Of a stretch of 64,000 bases of DNA, positions 24,162 to 35,000 are shown piece by piece (positions within the stretch are counted from its first letter, which is position 1; each line of letters starts with the position of its first letter). The notes under the pieces were generated by a model that did not search any database, was not told the DNA's origin, and saw only the letters and a program-made list of their open reading frames with translations. The position numbers and the translations under genes were made by a program. Origin of the DNA: CAXXOK01 sp001604115 (GTDB lineage Bacteria > Bacillota > Clostridia > Christensenellales > Aristaeellaceae); contig JAYFOV010000020.1 of assembly GCA_034928535.1 (NCBI GenBank), positions 1-64,000 on the forward strand, given 5' to 3'.

Positions 24162-25079
24162 TTATTCCCCGTCGGTGGGGTCGCTGTCCCGGTCGCCCTG
24201 CGGATCGGCGGGCGCATCCCCGCCTTGCGGGTCGGATGGCGCGGCATCATCCTGCGGGGCATTGTCGGTCGGGGGCTCATCATTGCCAAACGGCCGGCGG
24301 TTCACGCTGCCGCCATAGGTGCGCAGCCACATGGCGGCATCCTCCTGCGCTTTTTGCATGCCGTCCGGTGCGGCGGCGGCCAGATAGAAGCCCGCCACCG
24401 ATGCGTTGAGGTACGTGGCCATTGCCAGTTGAATGAACTGCGAGGCCACCAGCGCGATGACCGGGCTCATGCCCGCCAGCAGCATCTCCACCAACATTGC
24501 GGCAAACAGCCACACCACAAAGCTCAGCTGCAACATGAACATGCTCAGCTTCTGGTGCTGCATGGCCTGCTTGCTTTTGCGCAGCGCCTCCAGCACGCCC
24601 AGGCTGGGATCCTCCGCCAGGTACAGCGGCGCAAGCGAGTAGCGCATGGCCGCCATGATGCCCGGCACGACCAGCAGCAGCGACCACAGAAAGGTTTTCA
24701 CATAGATGAGCAGGTACAGCGCCAGCGCCTTGAAAAAAACGCCCATGCGGGCAAACAGCCCCGCAAAGCCAGGCTCGCGCCCATGCAGCCGCTCCAAAAA
24801 GTAATGGTTGCACCCCAGCGAGAGCACCGGCGTGAGCACCAGCGACAGCCCGCCCAGCAGCCCCATGAGCATCCATGTTTGCGCAGGCACGGCGGCTACG
24901 GCGGCCTGCGCCGCCTCCAGGCTGAGCATGCGGCTCACGTCCGGCAGCTGTGTGGCTTGAAACACCTGCACCACCGTATAGGGCAGCGAGGCAAAAAAGC
25001 TGACCAGCAGCGCGGTTTGCCAGTTGCCTTTGAGCGCGCGCAGCGCGCGGGTCTTGAACACATAAGGGGATATGATCAT
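24162..25079 (-). CDS. DUF975 family integral membrane protein
   Basis: The 305-residue protein begins with KTRALRALKGNWQTALLVSF, the signature opening of DUF975 proteins, and has five or six transmembrane segments. A characteristic motif is VPGIMAAMRYSLAPLYLAED. The C-terminal ~45 residues are a hydrophilic Asp/Pro/Gln-rich tail (QDDAAPSDPQGGDAPADP) not needed for the fold. Function is unknown. The ATG at 25079 is preceded by GGAGGGCATAGC. It follows ftsY and may be the last gene of the plsX-ftsY unit. Confidence 0.85.
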   Translation of the reverse strand: MIISPYVFKTRALRALKGNWQTALLVSFFASLPYTVVQVFQATQLPDVSRMLSLEAAQAAVAAVPAQTWMLMGLLGGLSLVLTPVLSLGCNHYFLERLHGREPGFAGLFARMGVFFKALALYLLIYVKTFLWSLLLVVPGIMAAMRYSLAPLYLAEDPSLGVLEALRKSKQAMQHQKLSMFMLQLSFVVWLFAAMLVEMLLAGMSPVIALVASQFIQLAMATYLNASVAGFYLAAAAPDGMQKAQEDAAMWLRTYGGSVNRRPFGNDEPPTDNAPQDDAAPSDPQGGDAPADPQGDRDSDPTDGE

Positions 25080-25186
25080 GCTATGCCCTCCCTGCCCTTG
25101 GGCAGCCATGCCGGATGGCGCGCCCACAGGCCCTGTCGGTGCGGCGGCGGGCATGCCCGCCAGCCTGGTTACGCCCCGGCGGCATG

Positions 25187-26092
25187 TCAGTCAAAAAGCG
25201 CGGCCACATACTCCTTGGCGTTGAAACTCTGCAGATCGTCAATGCCCTCGCCCACGCCAACATACATCACAGGGACCTTGAGCTCCCGGATGATGGGGAA
25301 AATGACCCCGCCCTTGGCGGTACCGTCCAGCTTTGTGAGCACGATGCCATTCACGCCCGCCACCTCGCTGAAGGCCTTGGCCTGCTGCAGGCCGTTCTGG
25401 CCGGTGGTGGCATCCACCACCAAAAGGCAGCGCACCGTCGCATCCGGGTACTCCCGGTCGATCACGCGGCGCATCTTCTCCATCTCATCCATCAGGTTTT
25501 TCTTGTTGTGCAGGCGGCCGGCCGTATCCACAATGAGCAGATCGGCATGGCGCGCCTTGGCGGCCTGCACCGCATCAAACACCACACCGGCGGGATCCGC
25601 GCCCTCCTGGTGGCGCACCAGCGGCACCTTGGCACGCTCCGCCCAGATGGCCAGCTGATCCGCCGCGGCGGCGCGGAAGGTATCGGCCGCGCACAGCATG
25701 ATGGTGCGCCCCAACCCCTGAAAGCGCAGCGCCAGCTTACCGATGGTGGTGGTTTTGCCCACCCCGTTCACGCCTACCATCAGGATGACCATCGGCCATT
25801 TGAGGGGCATTTTTTCCACATCCAGCATGTCGGTCAAAATCTCCTGGAGCATCGCGCGGCAGCGTGCGGTTTCCTTGACGCCCTCCGCCTTGACCTTGGC
25901 GCGCAGGCGCGTGAGCGCTTCCTCCGCACAGGCGCTGCCCATGTCCGACAGGATGAGCGCATCCATCAGGCTATCGAAAAAATCCTCATCGACGGCGCGG
26001 TGGTCGGCCACCGCATCATCCACCATGCCGCTCAAGTTCTGGCGGCTTTTGAAAAGCCCTTCGCGGAGCCGGGTCAAAAATCCATCGGCCAT
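25187..26092 (-). CDS. ftsY: Signal recognition particle receptor FtsY
   Basis: The 301-residue SRP GTPase docks SRP-ribosome complexes at the membrane for co-translational insertion. The N domain spans about residues 1-95, and the G domain has GVNGVGKTTT (107-116), DTAGR (189-193) and TKLDG (253-257), with the C-terminal GVGEGIDDL. The acidic A domain found in E. coli is absent, as in many Firmicutes. It is 80 bp downstream of smc with a good AAAGGAGG site, in the conserved order rnc-smc-ftsY. Confidence 0.97.
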   Translation of the reverse strand: MADGFLTRLREGLFKSRQNLSGMVDDAVADHRAVDEDFFDSLMDALILSDMGSACAEEALTRLRAKVKAEGVKETARCRAMLQEILTDMLDVEKMPLKWPMVILMVGVNGVGKTTTIGKLALRFQGLGRTIMLCAADTFRAAAADQLAIWAERAKVPLVRHQEGADPAGVVFDAVQAAKARHADLLIVDTAGRLHNKKNLMDEMEKMRRVIDREYPDATVRCLLVVDATTGQNGLQQAKAFSEVAGVNGIVLTKLDGTAKGGVIFPIIRELKVPVMYVGVGEGIDDLQSFNAKEYVAALFD

Positions 26093-26171
26093 TGGGGGTA
26101 CGCCTCCTTTGCGTTGTCAAAACGGATTGGCGTGGGCGCGCGGCGCATGCGCCGTGCCGCCCATCGGCATG

Positions 26172-29100
26172 TCAGTCAAAATCCTGCAGGCTCACGCTCA
26201 CCATGGAGCTCACGCCCCGCTCCTCCATGGCAACGCCAAAGAGGGTATCGCACCGCTCCATGGTGCCCTTGCGGTGGGTGACCACCACAAACTGCGTCCC
26301 CTGCGAAAACTCCTTGAGGTAATCGGCAAAATAGGTGATGTTCGCCTCGTCCAGCGCGGCCTCGATTTCATCGAGGATGCAAAAGGGTGTGGGCTTGAGC
26401 TTGAGCATGGCAAACAGGATGGCGATGGCTGTGAGCGCTCGCTCCCCGCCCGAAAACAGGCTGAGGATCTGGCGCTTCTTGCCCGGCGGCTGCACGATGA
26501 TCTCAATGCCGCAGTTGAGCGGATCCTCCGGGTCGGACAGGCGCACTTCCCCATGCCCGCCGCCAAACAGCCGCACAAACGTCTGCTCAAAAAACCCCTG
26601 CAAGAGGGCAAACTGCCCCACAAACACCGTGCGCATGTGGGAAAGCAGGCTCTGGATCAGCGTGGCCAGATCGCCCTTGGCACGGGTCAGATCGTCCCGC
26701 TGGGCGGTCAGCTCGGTGGCGCGCTCATGCAGCTTGGCATATTCCTCAATGGCGGCCACGTTCACGTTGCCCATGCGCTTGATGCGTTCCCGGATCTCTG
26801 TGGCACGCGCCTCCGCTTGGTTTTCGGCAAAGCCCATGGGTAGGGCGGTGCTGGCGGCTTCCAGGGCGCCGGGCTCGTCCGGGGTGGGCGGCTCGCCCGC
26901 CGGATCCGGGGTAGCGGCCTGCGCCGCAGCATCCCGCTGCCTTAGTAAAACATATTCGGCATGCTGCTCCTGCGCCCCTGCATAGGTGAGCTCATACGTA
27001 TCCCACAGGCGGTCGTTCAGCTGCGCCATATCCGCCTTGACGCGGGATAGGTTCATCTCCTGGCGGTGCAGGCGGTCGGTGGTTTTCTCATGCAGGGCTC
27101 GTGTGGCTTCGATCTCGCTTTGCAGGTCCTTGAAGGCCTGCTGCGCCTGCGCGCGGCTGCCCTCGGTGGCCTCCACGTGCGCCTTGGCGCGCGCCAGCGC
27201 GGCCTCGGCCTGCGTTACGGCTTCGGCAGCCGCGGCGCGCTGCTGCTCGGCGGCGGCCAGATCCGCCAGCACGGCCTCACGGCGGGCGGCTACGGCGTCC
27301 ATTTCCTGATGGCAGGTCTGCTGATCCCCCACCAACCGGCGCTGATCGTGCCGGATGCGCTCGCAGTTATGCTCCGCCTCCTTCAAGGCAAGCATGGCCT
27401 GCGTGTGCGCCTGCTGGGCGGCCTCCCGCTCCCGGCGGGCAGCTTCCAGCTGCATGGTGAGCGTTTCGGTTTTGCCCTTCATTGCCTGGGCATCGGTCTC
27501 CTCGCGGCCGCTCTGCTCCTGGATGCGCGCCAGCTCCGCCGTCACGCCCTGGATGCCCTCCTCCAGCTGCTCCACAGCCTGGCGCATGCCCTCGGTTGCC
27601 TGGCGGTGGTCGCCCAGCTCGCTTTGGGCAGTGCGCTGGCGCTCGGTGTCCCGTACCACAGCGATTTCCTGCTGCTGAAACGCTTCCCGCGCCGCGATGC
27701 GCCGCTCGCGCAGCGCCTGACGCTCCGCCTGCATGGCGGCCAGCTGATCCGACAGCGCCGTGGCATTGATGCGCTGCGTGGCCAGGGCTGCCTCCAGCTC
27801 CTTGATTTCCCGCTCGCGCCCCAGCAAATTTTGCGCCTTTTGCTGGATGCTGCCGCCTGTCATGCTGCCGCCGGAGTGCATCACATCGCCTGCCAGCGTG
27901 ACCAGCCGGAACGCCTGCCCGCCCGCCCGCATGATGGCAATGCCGCTTTCCAGATCCTCGGCGATCACGGTGCGTCCCAGCAGGCTTTCCATCACAGGAC
28001 GGTAGCGGGCGTCAAACCCACACAGCTCGCTGGCCACGCCCACACAACCGGGCATGGCGAGCACGCGCCGCTCGTTTTGCGTGAGTGTGCGCGGGTGCAT
28101 GGCGCTGAGCGGCAAAAAGGTGGCGCGCCCCAGCCGGTTGCTGCGCAGGTGGTCGATCAGGGTTTTGGCATCCTGCTCGGTCTGGGTCACGATGTTCTGC
28201 ATCGCGCCGCCCAGCGCCATGTCCAGCGCAGTTTCATACTCCTTGGGCACAGTGAGCAGCATGGCCACCACATCGTGCACCCCGGCCATGCCCTGCCTGC
28301 GCGCATGCGTGAGTGCCTGGCGCACCGGGTATTGGTAGCCCTCGTAGCCCTCCTGAAGCTCCCGCAGGGTGGCCAGGCGCGTTTCGCTGCCGCGCAGGGC
28401 TTGCAGCAACGCCTGCTCCTCCGCCTGGGTTTGCTGCAAAGCCTCTGCCAGCGATTGGGCGCGCTGCTCCAGCGCGGCGGCTTCGGCGCGGCGGGTCTCA
28501 AACAGCGCCAGCTCCCCGGCCAGCGCGTGTTTGGCCGCGTCCAGCGCGGCTTGCAGGGTCTGCTCTTTTTCGTTGGCGCCTTCCAGCGCCTCGGCCAGCT
28601 CCGCGCGGCGCGCGGTCATGGTGCTGAGCATGGCGCTCTGGCGTGCGTGCGCGGTGCGCACATCCTGCATGCGGTTCATCCGGTCGATGATCGCGCTCTT
28701 GTGGGTGGAAAGATCCTCCTCCCAGCGGGCGGCAGCCTGAGCGGCAGCTTCATGGGCTTGCTCCCGCACGGCCAGCTCCGCTTCCGCGGCGGCGCGCTGC
28801 GCATCCGCTTCGGCCAGCCCGCCGTCGGATTCGGTCATGGTAGCCTGGATCAGCTTCAGGCGGGAGCGCAGGGCGTTGCCCTCGGCCTCCAGCCGCTGCA
28901 AGGCCTCCTGCCCGGAGGTCAGGCGGTTTTCCACCTGCTGAGCCTGCTCCCGCGCGCGGTGCAGCGCATCGCTGCGTGCCAGCAGCGCTGCGTTGGCCTC
29001 CGCAAGCGCCTGTTGCAGCTGCTCCAGCCCCGCATCCTGCCTGTCCCGCTCGGCCAGCAGCGCCCCCAGCGTGCTCTCCAGCTCCACCAGCTGATCCTGA

Positions 29101-29852
29101 ACAGCCAGCAAAGCATCCTCCATGGCGTTGCTGCGGGTTTGAAGCCGCCCGTAGCGCAGGAGGTACAGCTCCACATCCAGCTCCCGAAGGGTTTCGGACA
29201 GCGCCAAATACTCCTTGGCGACCTCGGCCTGCTTTTCCAGCGGCACAAGCTGGCGGTTTAGCTCCTCCAGCACATCCTCCACGCGCACCAGGTTTTCATC
29301 GGCGCGCTTGAGGCGCTGCTCGGCCTCCTCCTTGCGGGCGCGAAACCGGCTGATGCCCGCCGCCTCCTCAAAGACGGCGCGGCGATCCTCGCTGCGCTGG
29401 GAGAGGATCTCGTCGATGCGCCCCTGCCCGATGATGGAGTAACCTTCCTTGCCCACGCCGGTATCGCGGAACAGATCCACCACATCTTTCAGGCGACAGG
29501 CGGATCCGTTCATTAAATATTCGCTTTCGCCGCTGCGGTAAACCCGGCGGGTGATGCTCACCTCGGCAAAATCCACCGGCAGCTCATGATCGGTGTTGTC
29601 AAAGACGAGTGTCACCTCGCAGTAGTTCATGGCCTTGCGCATCTCGGTACCGTTGAAGATCACATCCGCCATGCTGTTGCCGCGCAGGGTCTTGGCGCTC
29701 TGCTCGCCCAGCACCCAGCGCACCGCATCGCTGATATTGCTCTTGCCGCTGCCGTTGGGGCCCACGATGCCCGTCACGTTTTGCGGGAAAACGATCTCCG
29801 TGCGCTTGGCAAACGATTTGAAACCATAGATTTCCAGTTTGCTAAGCCGCAT
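26172..29852 (-). CDS. smc: Chromosome segregation protein SMC
   Basis: The 1226-residue ATPase compacts and segregates chromosomes with ScpA/ScpB. The N-terminal head has Walker A GPNGSGKSNISDA (31-43) and GYSIIGQGRIDEIL. Long coiled coils flank a hinge at roughly 510-660 (GYQYPVRQALTHARRQGMAG onward). The C-terminal head has the signature LFSGGERALTAIAI and Walker B PFCILDEIEAALDE. A Pro/Thr/Ala-rich insert (DPAGEPPTPDEPGALEA) near residue 990 lies in the second coiled coil and is unusual. It follows rnc by 11 bp. Confidence 0.97.
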   Translation of the reverse strand: MRLSKLEIYGFKSFAKRTEIVFPQNVTGIVGPNGSGKSNISDAVRWVLGEQSAKTLRGNSMADVIFNGTEMRKAMNYCEVTLVFDNTDHELPVDFAEVSITRRVYRSGESEYLMNGSACRLKDVVDLFRDTGVGKEGYSIIGQGRIDEILSQRSEDRRAVFEEAAGISRFRARKEEAEQRLKRADENLVRVEDVLEELNRQLVPLEKQAEVAKEYLALSETLRELDVELYLLRYGRLQTRSNAMEDALLAVQDQLVELESTLGALLAERDRQDAGLEQLQQALAEANAALLARSDALHRAREQAQQVENRLTSGQEALQRLEAEGNALRSRLKLIQATMTESDGGLAEADAQRAAAEAELAVREQAHEAAAQAAARWEEDLSTHKSAIIDRMNRMQDVRTAHARQSAMLSTMTARRAELAEALEGANEKEQTLQAALDAAKHALAGELALFETRRAEAAALEQRAQSLAEALQQTQAEEQALLQALRGSETRLATLRELQEGYEGYQYPVRQALTHARRQGMAGVHDVVAMLLTVPKEYETALDMALGGAMQNIVTQTEQDAKTLIDHLRSNRLGRATFLPLSAMHPRTLTQNERRVLAMPGCVGVASELCGFDARYRPVMESLLGRTVIAEDLESGIAIMRAGGQAFRLVTLAGDVMHSGGSMTGGSIQQKAQNLLGREREIKELEAALATQRINATALSDQLAAMQAERQALRERRIAAREAFQQQEIAVVRDTERQRTAQSELGDHRQATEGMRQAVEQLEEGIQGVTAELARIQEQSGREETDAQAMKGKTETLTMQLEAARREREAAQQAHTQAMLALKEAEHNCERIRHDQRRLVGDQQTCHQEMDAVAARREAVLADLAAAEQQRAAAAEAVTQAEAALARAKAHVEATEGSRAQAQQAFKDLQSEIEATRALHEKTTDRLHRQEMNLSRVKADMAQLNDRLWDTYELTYAGAQEQHAEYVLLRQRDAAAQAATPDPAGEPPTPDEPGALEAASTALPMGFAENQAEARATEIRERIKRMGNVNVAAIEEYAKLHERATELTAQRDDLTRAKGDLATLIQSLLSHMRTVFVGQFALLQGFFEQTFVRLFGGGHGEVRLSDPEDPLNCGIEIIVQPPGKKRQILSLFSGGERALTAIAILFAMLKLKPTPFCILDEIEAALDEANITYFADYLKEFSQGTQFVVVTHRKGTMERCDTLFGVAMEERGVSSMVSVSLQDFD

Positions 29853-29863
29853 CCTCTTCCCCC

Positions 29864-30529
29864 TTACGCCTGCTCGGCATCAATGATCTCCAGCGCCGCG
29901 CGCGCGGCGGCCTGCTCTGCAGCCTTTTTGGTAGCGCCCTCGCCCCTGGCGATGGCATTGCCGCCGATGCTCACCTCGCACTGGAAGCGCCGGTCATGCG
30001 CGGGGCCGGTTTCGGACAGCACCGCATACTCCGGCAAGCCCAGCTCATGCGCCTGGGAATAAGTCTGCAAAAGCCCCTTATCGTCCCGGCCACGGCGGGC
30101 GGAGAGCGCCTCCTCATCGCTGTAGAGGCGATGGATGAGCGCCTGAGCGGCCTGCATGCCGCCGTCCAGATACACCGCGGCGATGATGGCCTCCATGGCA
30201 TCGGCCAGGATGCTGGGTTTTTCCCGCCCCAAAGTGCTTTCCTCGCCATGCCCCATGCGCAGCGCGCGCCCCACGCCCAGCTCCCGCGCCAGGTGGCAGA
30301 GCGTTTCCTCGCACACCAGGGTGGCGCGGCGGGCGGTCAGCTCGCCTTCATGGCGGTCGGCATATTTGCGGTAGAGCATATCGCTGATGGTAAAGCCCAG
30401 CACAGAATCGCCCAGAAACTCCAGGCGCTGGTTATCGGCCTCCTCCTTGGTGGAGGGATGGGTGAGCGCCAAACGCAGCAGGGCGGCATCATGAAAACGG
30501 TACTGGAGGGCGGCCTGGAGGGTGCGCAT
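29864..30529 (-). CDS. rnc: Ribonuclease III
   Basis: The 221-residue enzyme cuts double-stranded RNA in rRNA and mRNA processing. The catalytic signature NQRLEFLGDSVLGF lies at residues 33-46 (E37, D41), with the second acidic cluster in ILADAMEAIIAAVYLDGG. A double-stranded RNA-binding domain forms the C-terminal ~70 residues (GLLQTYSQAHELGLPEY to the end). The ATG at 30529 follows AAGGAG; a longer in-frame extension upstream has no ribosome site and reads through a GC-rich gap. Confidence 0.96.
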   Translation of the reverse strand: MRTLQAALQYRFHDAALLRLALTHPSTKEEADNQRLEFLGDSVLGFTISDMLYRKYADRHEGELTARRATLVCEETLCHLARELGVGRALRMGHGEESTLGREKPSILADAMEAIIAAVYLDGGMQAAQALIHRLYSDEEALSARRGRDDKGLLQTYSQAHELGLPEYAVLSETGPAHDRRFQCEVSIGGNAIARGEGATKKAAEQAAARAALEIIDAEQA

Positions 30530-30667
30530 GGGTATGATCTCCTTTATGATGGCGTGGGGGGAAACAGCGGTGCGCCGGGATGAAAGAAGGCGCTGAAAGG
30601 TCAGCGCCAGGGAGGGCGGAACCATGGGGGAAGCCTGGGCTTGCCCATTTGCCGGGACGCAGCTACG

Positions 30668-30698
30668 CGCGGGTATTGCCAAACCGGCAAAACCCGCG
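30668..30698. repeat. Inverted repeat between acpP and rnc
   Basis: CGCGGGTATTGCC and GGCAAAACCCGCG form a 13-bp stem with one mismatch and a 5-nt loop in the 191-bp gap between acpP and rnc. There is no T-run on the minus strand, so it is more likely an mRNA-stability or processing hairpin (possibly an RNase III site) than a full terminator. Confidence 0.5.
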
Positions 30699-30720
30699 GC
30701 GAAGGCGCAACAAAAAATGC

Positions 30721-30948
30721 TTACTTGTGAGCCTGGATGTAGTTTACCACATCACCGACGGTCTTGAGGTTCAGGATCACTTCATCTTCCACCTCGACCT
30801 CAAATTGCTGCTCCAGCTCCAAAATCATGACCATCACGTTGGCGCTGTCCGCCTTGAGATCTTCCACCAAGCGGCTTTCAGGGGTGATGCTGGCGGCATC
30901 CACCTGTAGCTGGGATGCGATCATATCGCGTACTTGTTCAAAAACCAT
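30721..30948 (-). CDS. acpP: Acyl carrier protein
   Basis: The 75-residue protein carries acyl chains on 4'-phosphopantetheine during fatty-acid synthesis. The attachment serine is S35 in LKADSANVMVMILELEQQFE; the usual DSL is DSA here. Overall charge is strongly acidic, as in the family. The ATG at 30948 follows AAAGGAGGAATC. It lies 41 bp after plsX in the conserved order plsX-acpP-rnc. Confidence 0.95.
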   Translation of the reverse strand: MVFEQVRDMIASQLQVDAASITPESRLVEDLKADSANVMVMILELEQQFEVEVEDEVILNLKTVGDVVNYIQAHK

Positions 30949-30989
30949 GATGATTCCTCCTTTATGATTGCTCCTGGACGGCGGTATGC

Positions 30990-32018
30990 TCATTCTGCGG
31001 GCGCCGCTTGCGGCTCCGCAGACACCAGGCGTGCTTCGATCTTGCCCACCACATCGGCGGTGACCATATCCACCGCCTGGCGGATGGCGCAGGCGATGGC
31101 GTGCGCATTGCTGGAACCGTGCGCTTTGACCACGTTGCCGCTCACGCCCAGCAAGGGCGCGCCGCCAACCTCGGTATAGTCCATGGTCTTTTTGACGCGC
31201 TTGAAGGCGGGTTTGGCCAGCAGGCCGCCCAACTTGCCGCGCACATCCGCGGTGATTTCCTGTTTGATGATGCCCATGAGCGTGCCGGCGACCCCCTCCA
31301 TGAACTTGAGGATCACATTGCCCACAAAGCCGTCGCACACGACCACATCGGCCACATCGCCGGTGATGTCGCGGCCTTCTACATTGCCAATAAAGTTGAG
31401 CCCGCTCTCGGCCAGCAGCTCATAGGCCGCCTTGGTGAGCGCGCAGCCCTTCTCGCTCTCGGCGCCGTTGTTCACCAGGCCGATGCGCGGGTTTTGGATG
31501 CCGCGCATGCCCTGCATGTAGGCGTTGCCCATGAGCGCGAACTGCGCCAGATACTCCGGGCGGCAATCCACATTGGCGCCGCAATCGATCAGCAGAAAAA
31601 AGTCCTTGCCGTTGGGCAGCAGGGGCGCCAGCGCCGGGCGCTCGATGCCCTTGATGCGCCCCAGGCGAAACATCCCGCCTGCCAGCACCGCGCCGGTGGA
31701 GCCCGCGCTCACAAACGCATCCACCTGCCGGTCGCGCAGCTTGAGCATACCATCGACTATGGCGCTGCCCTTTTTCTTGCGCACGGCCATCACGGGGCTT
31801 TCGTCATTGGTGATGACCTCCGGGCAATCGGTGAAGGTCACACGCTGGCGCAGGGCTGGCGCATCCGCAAACACACGGTCCGCCTCGGCGGTCACGAGGT
31901 CCAGGGGGCCGGCCAGCTCCAGGTGCAGCTGCGCAAAACGCTCCAGCGCCTCGCGTGCGCCCGCCACGGTAGCCGCGGGGGCATGGTCGCCGCCCATCAC
32001 ATCCAAATAGATCTTCAT
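30990..32018 (-). CDS. plsX: Phosphate acyltransferase PlsX
   Basis: The 342-residue enzyme converts acyl-ACP to acyl-phosphate, the first step of phospholipid synthesis in most bacteria. The N-terminal YLDVMGGDHAP is diagnostic, followed by TNDESPVMAVRKKKGSAI-like DESPVMAVRKKKGSAI and FVSAGSTGAVLAG. NVEGRDITGD and VVCDGFVGNVILK are in the C-terminal half. It is a peripheral membrane protein. It is 14 bp downstream of the PQQ-propeller gene, so the lipid and chromosome genes may be read from the promoter at 36313. Confidence 0.97.
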   Translation of the reverse strand: MKIYLDVMGGDHAPAATVAGAREALERFAQLHLELAGPLDLVTAEADRVFADAPALRQRVTFTDCPEVITNDESPVMAVRKKKGSAIVDGMLKLRDRQVDAFVSAGSTGAVLAGGMFRLGRIKGIERPALAPLLPNGKDFFLLIDCGANVDCRPEYLAQFALMGNAYMQGMRGIQNPRIGLVNNGAESEKGCALTKAAYELLAESGLNFIGNVEGRDITGDVADVVVCDGFVGNVILKFMEGVAGTLMGIIKQEITADVRGKLGGLLAKPAFKRVKKTMDYTEVGGAPLLGVSGNVVKAHGSSNAHAIACAIRQAVDMVTADVVGKIEARLVSAEPQAAPAE

Positions 32019-32032
32019 GCGTTTCCTCCGCT

Positions 32033-35000
32033 CTATTCCAGCTTGATGCCGTAAATGTAGCTCTTATCCTTGCCGGTGGTGGCAATCACCAGCACATCCC
32101 GATACACTGCCGGGGAGGCTTCGATGCTGCCTTCCAGCTGCAGGGAAGTGAGCAGTGTGCCGCTCTTGGCATCCACCAGGCTCAGCGCGCCGCCGGATTC
32201 GCCCTGGATGATCCAGGCATCCCCCGCGTCATTATACACCGCGACGGGGCTGGACACGCTGGGGCTGGACAGCGCCAGGCTCCAGCGCACACTGCCGGTG
32301 GATTTGCTCAGCGCGTACAGCGTGGCCGGGCGCGTGCCGTTGGTGGCGGTAAAGTAGACCAGATCGCTCACATTGCCCTGGCCGACCACGGGGCTTGCCA
32401 CCACGCCGACACTGGCTTCGGTGGTGTAAGTGAGCTCCGGCACCTGAAACGCCCACAGCTCCTTGCCGGTGAGTGCATCCAGCTTGCGGATGGTGCTCAC
32501 GCCCGTGCGCCCCTGCCCCAAAATGGTGTTGGCGGTGTACAGGGAAACGGCCGTATCGCTTTCCATATCCAGGGCGATGGTCGCATCCACATTATCGCCG
32601 GTGTTCACGGCCCACACGGGGGTCAGGGTGTTCACATCCACACACTGCACGATGCCCGTCTGATCACCAAAGTAGGCATAGCTGCCGTACATGGCGACGG
32701 AGCCGTCAATGTTGGTGTTCTTTTCCTTTTGCTTGCCGGCCAGCCAGGTGTAGCGCTGCGTGGCGGGGTCCAGCTTGAGGGTAGCCAGCACATGATCGAA
32801 GGCATCGTTCATCTCCATGGTATAGAGGATGCCGTTTTGCCCGCCCACGATCATGGTGCCGGTGTTTTTGTCAAACAGCGGGGAGGAGTTGATGCCGCTG
32901 TAGTTGCTGCGCATGAGCTTTTCCTTGCCCTTAAGCATGGTCAGCTCCTTGTTGTTCATCAGGTTATACAGGTGCAGGCCGTTTTCCACCGTTTTGGTGG
33001 CCAGCACGCCAAAGTGCTGCCCCACCGCCAGCATGGGGGATGCGTTGGTCTGCAGCGACACCACGCCGTTGGAAGGCCACTCCACGCTGATGGCCTCGCG
33101 CGTCGGCTCCCCCGTGACCAGATCCAGGAAATAGATCTTGCCGTTTTGCCCGGCGACGATCGTTTCCTTGAGCGCCTGCTTGTTTTTGGCTTCGTCCGTC
33201 ATAGCGAGAATGGCACGCAGCTGTGTGGGCCACTTGACGATGATGGGCTGCCCCGGCCAGCTGACCCCGGTGAGCGAGCCGCTTTTTGCGCGAACGTTGC
33301 CCTCCATGGGCACTTTCCAGATTTCCGTGAGCGCCTTGCTCTGGATATCCACCGTGCCGTAGGCGGCATTTTGGCGGAGCGGATCGCCCCGGAAGGTGAG
33401 CACGCCGCTCTGATCCCAGATGGCATATTTATAGGGCTCGGTGATGACGATCTTCTTGGCGCGATCGTACCCTTCCTTTTTCGTGGTGCCCTCATAGGCA
33501 AAGGTGGCCAGCTTGATAGCCGCCGGATCGGCGGATGCATCCGCCGCGGCAGCCAGCAACGGCAGCGGGGTGGGCGCGGGGGTGGCGACCGGGGTGGCGC
33601 TCGCCGCATCGGCGGGCTGTCCGGCCGCATCGGCAGTCAGGCTGGCATCGGCCGGGAAGGCTGCGCCATCGGCGGGAGCATCAGCCTGCGCATTGGCGCC
33701 ATCCGCGCCGGCGGCATCGGCAGCGCCGTCCGCTCCCTGCGGAGCATCCGCGCCATCGGCCGGGGCATCTGCCGGGGCATCGCCGCCCAGGCTGTCGCCC
33801 TGCAGGGCTGCCAGGCTCCCGGCATCGGCAGGTGCATCCTGCGCGGCGGCATAGGTCACATCCACCTCAAAATCGGACTGGGTAAAGGTGATGTCATGAT
33901 CGGTCTGGTAGCAGGCGAAAAAGCTGCCGGTATAGGGATCGGCCACCTGCGCGGAAAGGCTCCAGGTGCGGGTGAGGGCATCCTCCACCACCTGCGCGCC
34001 TGCATCGCTCAGGTACATCTCGGCCACCGGATCGCCATAATCATTGACGATCTGCACAGCCGTCACGTCCTGGCTGGTGACCACCGTAAAGGCGATGGCC
34101 GCGGGGGTGGCGCCATCGGCCTGATCCACGGCAAAATCCTGCACGGGGGGCTCCACCACGGCGGGCGGCGCAATGCTCACGGGGGTTTCCAGCGTGATGC
34201 CTTCTTCCCACGTGCCATCCTTCTTTTTGGCTTGGGCGGTAAACACACCCTCGTAGCCATCCTCCACGCTGTAGCGCAGGGTCCAGATGTTATAACGGCT
34301 GTTCTGGGTGACCTCGCCGGCCAGCATGCTGCCGTCCGTGAGGGTTTTGGCCAGCACTTCCACGCCGCCCGCATCCAAAATACGGATGTCGGTCACGGCG
34401 GTGGATGCCTGCACGTTGAACACCAACTCCACCGGTGCGGTGGCGCTGGCGGGGTTCACAGAAATGCTCTTGACCCCTTCTTCTTCGGGGAAGATGAGGG
34501 TCTTGACGCCGTCAAACATACCCACGACAGCGCCTTTGATCTTGCCCATGGCCTGACCCAGGCCGGTGTCCATGCCATCCCAATCCGGGAGCACGATGCC
34601 GGCCAGCAGGCCGCCCAGCACCAGCAGCACCACCACCAGGGGGATGAGCACGCCGCCGCGGCGGCGGGGTTCGCCCTCATCGGCCTCATCCTCAAAATCA
34701 TAGGCGGGGCGCTCTACGGAAGCGCGGGGCTGCATGTCGGGGTAGCCGCGGCGGGGGTCAAAGCGCTGAGGCTCGTCCTGCTCCTCCTCCATGCGCATGC
34801 GGCGGCGGGGATCCATGCCCTCCGGCTGACGCGCGGCGTAGGGATCATCCTGCGCGGGGCGGGTGCCGGGCACACCTTGCGGGCGCTGCATGGGGATCGG
34901 GCGGCCGTTCTCGTCCAGGCGCACGGGGCGCTGGCCGGGCACGCCCTGCGGGCGTTGGGGTGCGATGGGGCGGCCATCCTCATCCAGCTGCATGGGGCGC

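Noticed and set aside
27066..29261. A 731-codon plus-strand frame opposite smc
   Set aside because: Antisense shadow of the SMC coiled-coil region; no start signal or family resemblance.
30949..31338. An N-terminal extension of acyl carrier protein into the plsX region
   Set aside because: The extension lacks a ribosome site and overlaps plsX in another frame. The ATG at 30948 has an ideal Shine-Dalgarno and gives the canonical 75-residue ACP.
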